The notes under the pieces: model-generated
What the model saw: only the letters and a program-made list of their open reading frames with translations
What the model was told of the DNA's origin: nothing
Databases searched by the model: none
Shown here: positions 1 through 5,019 of the stretch, one piece after another
How positions within the stretch are numbered: the stretch's first letter is position 1
How the letters are laid out: every line of letters starts with the position of its first letter
Assembly: GCA_003454135.1 (NCBI GenBank)
Contig: DMKW01000235.1
Span: 1 to 5,019, forward strand
Source of the DNA: Microbacteriaceae bacterium
GTDB taxonomy: Bacteria; Actinomycetota; Actinomycetes; Actinomycetales; Microbacteriaceae
Direction of reading: 5' to 3'
Length of the DNA: 5,019 bases
Made by a program: the position numbers and the translations under genes

Positions 1-1140
1 GCCTGGCGTGTGCTCGAAGACAACGTGCGCGTGCCGAGCGGCGTGAGCTACGTCATCTCCAATCGCCGCGTGATGGCCCAGACCCTGCCGGAGCTGTTCG
101 TCAGCATGCGCGTGCGGCCGGTCGGCGACTACCCGCACAAGCTCCTCCAGGCGCTCCGAGCGAGCGCGCCGGACGGCGTGGATGACCCGACCATCGTCGT
201 GCTCACCCCGGGCGTCTACAACTCAGCGTATTTCGAGCACACCCTGCTCGCCCGGCTCATGGGCGTCGAACTCGTCGAGGGACGCGACCTCTTCTGCTCC
301 GGCGGGCGCGTGTGGATGCGCACCACCGCCGGTCCAACGCGCGTCGACGTGATCTACCGCCGCGTCGACGACGAGTTCCTCGATCCGCTGCAGTTCCGCG
401 CCGATTCGATGCTCGGGTCGCCGGGTCTCCTGCTCGCCGCCCGCCTCGGAAACGTGACGATCGCCAACGCGATCGGCAACGGCGTCGCCGACGACAAGCT
501 CGTGTACACCTACCTGCCCGACCTCATCCGCTACTACCTGGGCGAAGACGCGATCATCCCCAACGTCGACACCTGGCGTCTCGAAGACCCCGAGTCGCTC
601 GAGGAGGTGCTCGACCGGCTCGATGAACTCGTCGTCAAGCCCGTCGACGGATCGGGCGGCAAGGGCCTCGTCGTCGGGCCGGCCGCGAGCCGCGGCGACC
701 TCGAACAGTTGCGCAAGCGACTGCTGGCCGACCCTCGCGGCTGGATCGCTCAACCCGTCGTGCAGCTCTCGACCATCCCCACGCTCGTCGAAGACGGGAT
801 GCGGCCACGCCACGCCGACCTGCGACCGTTCGCTGTCAACGACGGCAAGGATGTCTGGGTGCTGCCGGGCGGCCTCACCCGCGTCGCGCTTCCCGAGGGC
901 GAGCTCGTCGTCAACAGCAGCCAGGGCGGCGGATCGAAGGACACGTGGGTCGTGGGGGAAGACCCGCTGCAGGTCTCGCGCCACAGCATCCAGGGTCTGG
1001 TCGCCGACCAGGCGACCTCGACCGAGGCCAAGCCCATCGTCTACTCCGAGGTGCACCACATCGACCAGGCTCCCCGGGATCGCGCCCTCGGCCAGAGCCA
1101 GCAGGAGCAGCAGCAGCAACAGACGGAGTCGGAATGCTGA
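1..1140 (+). CDS. Circularly permuted ATP-grasp protein (COG2308; DUF404/DUF407 type), 5'-truncated by window
   Basis: The reading frame is open from base 1 (A-W-R-V-L-E-D-N) with no start in view. The GTG at 10 is internal, because the LEDNxRVPSGVSYV block (window codons 5-18) is a hallmark in the middle of this family. 379 codons remain; from family size, roughly the first 100-170 residues are missing. Visible motifs are the PGxYNSAYFEH segment after codon 67, the glycine-rich ATP-grasp loop KPVDGSGGKG (codons 213-222), the RPF block (275-277) in RHADLRPFAVNDG, and the NSSQGGGSK block (305-313). The last two are expected to help bind ATP and metal. The family is predicted, not shown, to be an amidoligase joining a carboxylate to an amine through an acyl-phosphate, probably in the cytoplasm. 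The C-terminus (from about codon 320) loses family character and ends in a Gln-rich tail. The stop TGA overlaps the start of the alpha-E gene, so the two are co-translated. The mycobacterial counterpart is Rv2411c. Family assignment is firm; substrate unknown. Confidence 0.93.
   Translation, partial: AWRVLEDNVRVPSGVSYVISNRRVMAQTLPELFVSMRVRPVGDYPHKLLQALRASAPDGVDDPTIVVLTPGVYNSAYFEHTLLARLMGVELVEGRDLFCSGGRVWMRTTAGPTRVDVIYRRVDDEFLDPLQFRADSMLGSPGLLLAARLGNVTIANAIGNGVADDKLVYTYLPDLIRYYLGEDAIIPNVDTWRLEDPESLEEVLDRLDELVVKPVDGSGGKGLVVGPAASRGDLEQLRKRLLADPRGWIAQPVVQLSTIPTLVEDGMRPRHADLRPFAVNDGKDVWVLPGGLTRVALPEGELVVNSSQGGGSKDTWVVGEDPLQVSRHSIQGLVADQATSTEAKPIVYSEVHHIDQAPRDRALGQSQQEQQQQQTESEC
1093..1122 (+). repeat. 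CAG-rich tract encoding a polyglutamine tail
   Basis: Ten codons at the 3' end of the ATP-grasp gene read Q-S-Q-Q-E-Q-Q-Q-Q-Q, eight of them glutamine, almost all CAG. The tract lies outside the conserved catalytic core and immediately before the Shine-Dalgarno of the next gene. Such a tract can expand or contract by replication slippage in whole codons without disturbing either frame. It is visible in the sequence; any function is unknown. Confidence 0.75.
1125..1128 (+). promoter_or_regulatory. Shine-Dalgarno GGAG for the alpha-E gene
   Basis: GGAG lies 5 bases before the ATG at 1134, inside the last codons of the ATP-grasp gene. It fixes the alpha-E start at 1134 rather than at any upstream in-frame start: the same frame stays open to about 945, but that stretch is inside the ATP-grasp gene. 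The 7-base overlap (ATGCTGA) fits coupling by terminating ribosomes. Confidence 0.7.
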
Positions 1141-2063
1141 GCCGCATCGCCGAGAGCCTTTTCTGGATCGGCCGCTACATCGAGCGGTCCGACGGCACGG
1201 CGCGCATCCTCGATGTTCACCTGCAGCTCTTGCTCGAAGACCCGTGGATCGAAGAGAACCTCGCCTGCCGCTCGCTGTTGAGCGTCATGGGCACGGACGT
1301 GCCAGAAGACACGGTGCTCACCCGCCAACATGTGCTCGAACTTCTCGCCGTCGACAGGTCGGAGCCCGCGTCCATCGCATACTCGCTCGGTGCCGCCCGG
1401 GAGAACGCGCGGCGCGCGCGTGAGATCGTATCGAGCGAGCTCTGGGAGTGCCTTAACACGACGAGAGCACGGATGCCCCGCAAGGTCTCGAGCGACAAGG
1501 TGCACGAATTCTTCGGCTGGGTTCGTGAGCGCAGCGCCCTCGCGGTCGGCATCATCGAGTCGGCGACGAGCCGCGACGAGGCCTGGCAGTTCTTCACCCT
1601 AGGCCGCTCGATCGAGCGGGCGGACATGACCGCGCGACTTCTCGCCACGCGGTCGCTCACCGAGGCGAGCGGACCCTCCTGGACCACGATTCTCCGCTCC
1701 TGTGGCGCCTACGAGGCATACCTGCGCACCTATCGCGGCGTGCCGAGCGCGCGCAACGCCGCCGAGTTCCTGCTGCTCGACCGGCTCTTCCCGCGCAGCA
1801 TCCTCTTCTCGGTGCGCCGCGCCGAGATGTGCATGCGCGACATCGAACCGCGCACCGACCGGGTCGGCGTCTCAGACCAGGCCCAGCGCCTGCTCGGCCA
1901 GATCCGCAGCGAGCTCGAGTATCGGCCCATCGCCGAGATACTGGACGACCTGACCCTCCACATGGACAACGTGCAACAGGCCACGAGCGCCGCGTCGGAG
2001 GCGATCCGCCAGAGGTACTTCCCCACCAACGCCGCGCCCAGCTGGGTCGGTGAGGTCACGTGA
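1134..2063 (+). CDS. Alpha-E domain protein (COG2307; DUF403)
   Basis: This is a 309-residue all-helical protein of the alpha-E family, about the usual full length. The start is set by the family's signature N-terminus, MLSRIAESLFWIGRYIER, and by the upstream GGAG. The conserved G-R-x-I-E-R-x-D-x-T-A-R motif occurs twice, at residues 13-24 and 157-168, consistent with an internal duplication and carrying the E-x-x-R-type signature for which the family is known. No signal peptide or membrane segment is apparent. The family is almost always encoded beside a circularly permuted ATP-grasp gene and a transglutaminase gene, as here, and is predicted to be a partner or accessory of the ligase; no biochemical activity is established. 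The gene overlaps the ATP-grasp gene by 7 bases and the transglutaminase gene by 4 bases (GTGA), so all three are probably made in fixed proportion. The mycobacterial counterpart is Rv2410c. Confidence 0.94.
   Translation: MLSRIAESLFWIGRYIERSDGTARILDVHLQLLLEDPWIEENLACRSLLSVMGTDVPEDTVLTRQHVLELLAVDRSEPASIAYSLGAARENARRAREIVSSELWECLNTTRARMPRKVSSDKVHEFFGWVRERSALAVGIIESATSRDEAWQFFTLGRSIERADMTARLLATRSLTEASGPSWTTILRSCGAYEAYLRTYRGVPSARNAAEFLLLDRLFPRSILFSVRRAEMCMRDIEPRTDRVGVSDQAQRLLGQIRSELEYRPIAEILDDLTLHMDNVQQATSAASEAIRQRYFPTNAAPSWVGEVT
2052..2056 (+). promoter_or_regulatory. Shine-Dalgarno GAGGT for the transglutaminase gene
   Basis: GAGGT sits just upstream of the GTG at 2060 (short spacing, 3 bases) in the last codons of the alpha-E gene. 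With the GTGA stop/start overlap it supports GTG 2060 as the true start, as does the family-typical N-terminal sequence MNRLRITHKTGFHY. Confidence 0.55.
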
Positions 2064-2908
2064 ATCGCCTGCGCATCACACACAAGACCGGCTTCCACTA
2101 TGGCGGTGAGGTCACTGCGAGCTATAACGAGGCACGGATGCTTCCCACGAGCAGCGACGGCCAGTTCGTGCTGTACTCCAACCTCGAAATCCTGCCGATC
2201 TCCGCGCACCACACCTACGTCGACTACTGGGGCAGCCGGGTGTCGTCGTTCGAGATCCTCACGCCCCACCAGGAGCTCTCGCTCACCGCCACGAGCCTCG
2301 TCGAGGTGCGCGCCCGGGATCATCCGGATCACATCGTGTCGTGGGACGAACTCGCCACGGCGGCTGAGCGCGCGACCGAATACGTCGAACAGCGCAAGCA
2401 GACCAAGCGCACCGAACCCCCCGCCGAGGTCGTGGAACTCGCGCGTACCCTCGTCGGCGAAGTGGACAATCCGTGCGACGCCGCGCTCGCGATCTGCGTG
2501 AAGATCGGTGAGAGTGTCGAGTACATGCAGGGCATCACGGGCGTGCACACGACGGCCGCCGAGGCGTGGGCGCACGGCAAGGGCGTCTGCCAAGACATCG
2601 CGCATCTCGCTCTCGGGGCGTTGCGATCTGTGGGCATCCCGGCCCGATACGTCTCCGGCTACCTGCATCCGAAGCCTCACGCCGCGATCGGCGAGACCGT
2701 CGCCGGCGAATCGCACGCCTGGGTCGAGTGGTTTTGCGGCGATGCCTGGCGTGGGTTCGACCCGACGAACCAGATCGACATCGGCGACCGTCACGTGACG
2801 ATCGGCCACGGTCGTGACTACAGCGACGTTCCTCCGCTGCGTGGCGTCTACGCCGGACCGTTCAAGTCGCAGCTCTTCGTCAAGGTGGAGATCACCCGCG
2901 AGAGTTGA
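2060..2908 (+). CDS. Transglutaminase-like family protein with bacterial transglutaminase N-terminal domain
   Basis: This is a 282-residue protein, full length for the COG1305 subgroup that travels with alpha-E genes. Residues 1 to about 85 match the beta-rich bacterial transglutaminase N-terminal domain (opening RITHKTGFHYGGEV, later Y-x-D-Y-W-G). The papain-like core follows, with the catalytic triad visible: Cys177 in GKGVCQD, His219 in GESHAWVEW and Asp234 in GFDPTN. The segment after Cys177 (RSVGIPARYVSGYL) and the C-terminal RDYSDVPPLRGVY block are also typical. Members of this fold form or cleave amide/isopeptide bonds through a cysteine thioester. Its tight coupling to an ATP-grasp ligase suggests it transfers, trims or hydrolyses that enzyme's product (inference). 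No signal peptide is seen, so it probably acts in the cytoplasm. It is the last gene of the operon. The mycobacterial counterpart is Rv2409c. The triad being intact argues for an active enzyme. Confidence 0.94.
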   Translation: MNRLRITHKTGFHYGGEVTASYNEARMLPTSSDGQFVLYSNLEILPISAHHTYVDYWGSRVSSFEILTPHQELSLTATSLVEVRARDHPDHIVSWDELATAAERATEYVEQRKQTKRTEPPAEVVELARTLVGEVDNPCDAALAICVKIGESVEYMQGITGVHTTAAEAWAHGKGVCQDIAHLALGALRSVGIPARYVSGYLHPKPHAAIGETVAGESHAWVEWFCGDAWRGFDPTNQIDIGDRHVTIGHGRDYSDVPPLRGVYAGPFKSQLFVKVEITRES

Positions 2909-2948
2909 GGGTGCGCCCCGCCTCTCACCCTGACTCATCCCGGGCGAT

Positions 2949-3008
2949 TGTTCCCCTTCGATACCATTGTGCGTGGTCGCGCGGGCACGGTGCTGACAAA
3001 GGGGAACA
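2949..3008. repeat. Perfect 10-bp inverted repeat in the intergenic spacer
   Basis: The left arm TGTTCCCCTT is at 2949-2958 and the right arm AAGGGGAACA at 2999-3008; they are exact reverse complements separated by 40 bases. The pair lies in the 159-base gap ahead of the sensor kinase gene. The 40-base separation is long for a terminator hairpin and there is no T-run, so paired protein-binding half-sites or an RNA leader structure are more likely readings. No regulator is assigned. Confidence 0.5.
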
Positions 3009-3045
3009 GTTGCGGGCGCCAGCAGCCGCGCGTCTGACACAATGG
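2964..3045. repeat. Second, interleaved 8-bp inverted repeat in the spacer
   Basis: The left arm CCATTGTG is at 2964-2971 and the right arm CACAATGG at 3038-3045. The left arm falls inside the loop of the 10-bp repeat and the right arm outside it, so the two pairs interleave rather than nest. An 8-bp match alone could be chance in a spacer this size; its position next to the longer repeat is the reason to record it. CACAAT at 3038-3043 could also serve as a weak -10 element for the kinase gene, but no good -35 sits at the right distance. Confidence 0.3.
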
Positions 3046-3054
3046 GGCCAGCTT

Positions 3055-3061
3055 GAGGGGA
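3055..3061 (+). promoter_or_regulatory. Shine-Dalgarno GAGGGGA for the sensor kinase gene
   Basis: The purine-rich run GAGGGGAAGAGG (3055-3066) directly precedes the GTG at 3068, with its G-rich core about 6-7 bases upstream. It favours GTG 3068 over the in-frame TTG at 3053, which lies upstream of this core and has no purine run of its own. Confidence 0.65.
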
Positions 3062-3067
3062 AGAGGC

Positions 3068-5019
3068 GTGCGATCACACAATAATCTCGTCACCGTGGTG
3101 CGCGAGCTGCGTCGCCCGGCGCGGTTTGCCATCATCGGTGTCGCGCTCGCGCTCACCTACCTCCTTGGCGTGTCGGCCGTGTTCCTCACTCCGGCCGGAT
3201 CGTCGACCGCCGCCTGGTGGCCGGCAGCGGGGGCCGCCGTGCTCGCTGTGCTGTTCGCACGGAAAGCGCGGTGGGGTGTGGCGGCCCTGATTTTCGTCAT
3301 CGGCGTCGCCTCCAACTTTTCGGCCGGCCGGCCCATCCTCGTCTCGATCGGATTCGGGGTCGCGAACGCAAGCGAGGCCTGGATCGTCGGCGCGATCCTG
3401 TCCCGCACCGCGCAGGCGCCCGGACTGCGCACCATGAGGGACGTGGGGCAGCTGCTCATCGCCGCGCTGCTCGGCGCTCTCACGATCGGTGCGCTCGCCG
3501 CACTCGTGGTGCTCGTTGTGGACGGCGGCTCATTTGTCGAAGCCATGGCGGCGGTCACGGCCTCCCACGCGTCCGCGGTCATCGTGATCGTTCCGTGTGC
3601 CCTCGTCGCCTTCGGCGGTCCCGGCGTCGGGCGGCGGCGGGAGCACGCGGCCCAGATCGTGGTCGCGGCGGCCGTCGTCGGATTCGTGTTCTCACTGTCC
3701 AACTCGCTCCCCCTCGCCTTCCTCACGCTCCCCGTGCTGTCCTGGGCGGCATTCCGATTCGGCTACGGATTCGTGATCGTCGAGCTCTTCTTCACGGCGG
3801 TCGTTGCGGTGGTGCTCACCTCGCTCGGCGGCGGCCCATTCGCCGGGACGCGGTTTCTCGGGGTGAGCGTCACCAACCAGATGCTGCAGATCTTCATCCT
3901 CGCGCAGGCCGGGTCGATCCTCTTCTACGGCGCCGGCAGGCTCGAGCGCGAACGCCTCGCTCGGCAGGTGGTCGCGCGGGAGCAACTGCTGCGCGGCGGT
4001 CTCGTCGGAGCCCAGGTTGGGCTTCTGATCCTCGAGCCGGCGGTGTTTCCCTACGCGCGCATCGTGTTCGGCAACCACGCGGCCGCCCGGCTGCTGGGGT
4101 GGCCGGAGCTCGAGCACGCCGGAGACTCTCGCGAGGGCGCCGGCGTGGTCGACCTCTCCCGACCGGACCCGGTATTCGAGATTCTCGTGAGGCACTTCGC
4201 GGGTGATGGCGCCGCCCAGGCGGGCGACGCGACCACCCATGCCGGGAATCGCGTGCAGTACTTTCTCAGCACGCTCGACACCGATTCCGACGGTGAGGTC
4301 CTCAACGCCCAGTTCGTGGATGTCACCGAGCGATACGCCGCCGAGGTCGCCAATGAGAAGGCCCTGTTGCACGAGCAGGAACTCGTGGACCAGCTGCGCG
4401 ACCTCAACCGGCAGAAGGACGATTTTGTCTCGTCGGTCAGCCACGAACTCCGCACTCCGATCACGAGCGTGCTGGGCTTCGCCGAGGAGCTCGAAGACGG
4501 CATCACCGATCCGATCCATCGCGACTACGTGCAGGTGATCCTTCGGAACGCCAGGCGGCTCGCCGACCTCGTGGAAGACCTGCTCGAACTGGGGAGCATG
4601 ACCTCGAGAACGCCTCAGCGCGAGTCGACGCCCGTCGATGTCAACGCGGTCGTCGCGGAATGCATCGTCGAGCAGTCCACGATCGCTCGGGATCGGAACA
4701 TCGACGTCGCGTCGTCGCTCGCGGCGGAGGCACCGTGGACGAGATCCGCGTCGCACGATCTCGCGAGGATCGTCTCCAACATCCTCTCGAATGCCATTAA
4801 GTTCACACTCCCGGGCGGAAGCGTGAGCGTCAGGACGACGTGCGCCGGCGACGAGGTGCGCATCACGATCACCGACACCGGCCCCGGCATCCCGCCGGAA
4901 GACCTCGAGCGGGTGTTCGAGCGGTTTTATCGCTCGCCGGCGGAGGCCCTCCGGGTGATTCCGGGCACCGGACTCGGGCTTCCGATCGTGAAATCGCTCG
5001 TGGAGCGGCACGGGGGCCG
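3068..5019 (+). CDS. MASE1-type membrane sensor histidine kinase, 3' end beyond the window
   Basis: The frame is open from GTG 3068 to the right edge (650 codons plus 2 bases). Residues 20-290 form a series of about eight hydrophobic segments with the MASE1-like WWPAAGAAVLAVLF stretch (50-63), as in the sensor regions of UhpB and DgcE; the ligand is unknown. A short charged helix follows (290-308), then a divergent PAS-like domain (about 312-420) recognisable by NHAAARLLGW (336-345) and its closing QFVDVTER (415-422). A coiled-coil signalling helix (about 422-455) leads to HisKA with the H-box SHELRTP, phosphoacceptor His459, and the E460/T463 positions linked to phosphatase activity. HATPase_c shows the N-box SNILSNAIKFT (N571, N575), G1 DTGPGI (603-608), F-box F617/F620, and G2 GTGLGL (633-638). 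Only the last few dozen residues should be missing. It is expected to autophosphorylate His459 and pass phosphate to a response regulator, probably encoded downstream. It lies 159 bases after the preceding operon, so it is probably a separate unit. Confidence 0.95.
   Translation, partial: MRSHNNLVTVVRELRRPARFAIIGVALALTYLLGVSAVFLTPAGSSTAAWWPAAGAAVLAVLFARKARWGVAALIFVIGVASNFSAGRPILVSIGFGVANASEAWIVGAILSRTAQAPGLRTMRDVGQLLIAALLGALTIGALAALVVLVVDGGSFVEAMAAVTASHASAVIVIVPCALVAFGGPGVGRRREHAAQIVVAAAVVGFVFSLSNSLPLAFLTLPVLSWAAFRFGYGFVIVELFFTAVVAVVLTSLGGGPFAGTRFLGVSVTNQMLQIFILAQAGSILFYGAGRLERERLARQVVAREQLLRGGLVGAQVGLLILEPAVFPYARIVFGNHAAARLLGWPELEHAGDSREGAGVVDLSRPDPVFEILVRHFAGDGAAQAGDATTHAGNRVQYFLSTLDTDSDGEVLNAQFVDVTERYAAEVANEKALLHEQELVDQLRDLNRQKDDFVSSVSHELRTPITSVLGFAEELEDGITDPIHRDYVQVILRNARRLADLVEDLLELGSMTSRTPQRESTPVDVNAVVAECIVEQSTIARDRNIDVASSLAAEAPWTRSASHDLARIVSNILSNAIKFTLPGGSVSVRTTCAGDEVRITITDTGPGIPPEDLERVFERFYRSPAEALRVIPGTGLGLPIVKSLVERHGG

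Noticed and set aside
223..1119. Minus-strand open frame (298 codons) starting with a leucine run.
   Set aside because: The leucine run is simply the antisense reading of the CAG tract (CTG). The rest mirrors the ATP-grasp coding sequence, so it is not a signal peptide or a gene.
2908..2931. Possible terminator hairpin AGGGTG / CACCCT just after the transglutaminase stop.
   Set aside because: The stem is only 6 bp with a 12-base loop and no following T-run; it is too weak to call an intrinsic terminator.
2930..2967. Promoter-like CTGACT (2930) with TACCAT (2962).
   Set aside because: The gap between the hexamers is about 26 bases, too long for a housekeeping promoter, and no better-spaced pair was found in the spacer.
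1730..3040. Long minus-strand open frame (436 codons) spanning the end of alpha-E, all of the transglutaminase gene and the spacer.
   Set aside because: It covers two well-supported genes on the other strand, shows no domain-like motifs, and has no convincing ribosome-binding site. It is a compositional shadow.
3042..3056. Four-codon mini-ORF (ATG to TGA) just upstream of the kinase start.
   Set aside because: It has no Shine-Dalgarno, and such short frames are expected by chance. It would matter only if transcription began at or just before this ATG.
3217..4206. Plus-strand open frame (329 codons) inside the kinase gene.
   Set aside because: It is extremely Arg/Gly/Ala-rich and out of frame with the MASE1/PAS/HisKA reading, which has continuous domain support.
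3692..5011. Long open frame on the minus strand (439 codons) opposite the sensor kinase.
   Set aside because: It lies fully antisense to a gene with unmistakable kinase motifs. Its translation is Arg/Glu/Asp/Val-rich low-complexity sequence with no recognisable domain, as expected for an antisense shadow in GC-rich coding DNA.

Overview
The window is a strongly G+C-rich, tightly packed piece of bacterial chromosome. All four genes lie on the + strand. Codon third positions are nearly always G or C, GTG starts are used, and the two gene junctions inside the first operon overlap by a few bases. Together with the gene content this suggests a high-GC actinobacterium, possibly of the Microbacteriaceae. 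That placement is inference: there is no rRNA or other taxonomic marker here.

Bases 1-2908 are a translationally coupled three-gene operon. It runs from the 3' part of a circularly permuted ATP-grasp gene (COG2308 type, formerly DUF404/DUF407), through an alpha-E domain gene (formerly DUF403), to a transglutaminase-like cysteine peptidase/transferase gene with a bacterial transglutaminase N-terminal domain. This trio is a widely conserved set, also found in mycobacteria as Rv2411c-Rv2410c-Rv2409c. Comparative genomics predicts that it makes or ligates a peptide or amide product (ATP-grasp) and that a transglutaminase-fold enzyme transfers or hydrolyses it. As far as I know the chemistry has not been established. 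The ATP-grasp gene starts upstream of the window, so the operon's promoter is not visible.

Bases 2909-3067 are a 159-base intergenic spacer, the only non-coding gap. It holds two perfect inverted repeats (10 and 8 bp) whose arms interleave, and a clear Shine-Dalgarno sequence for the next gene. No convincing terminator or consensus promoter was found.

Bases 3068-5019 hold most of a membrane-bound sensor histidine kinase that runs off the right edge. It has an N-terminal MASE1-type multi-span membrane sensor, a divergent PAS-like domain, a coiled-coil signalling helix, a HisKA dimerisation domain with phosphoacceptor His459, and a HATPase_c domain with N, G1, F and G2 boxes. It probably forms a separate transcription unit. 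A partner response regulator, if one is linked, would lie beyond the window.

No RNA genes, mobile elements or CRISPR arrays were seen. The most novel-looking material is the uncharacterised ATP-grasp/alpha-E/transglutaminase trio and the interleaved inverted repeats ahead of the kinase.
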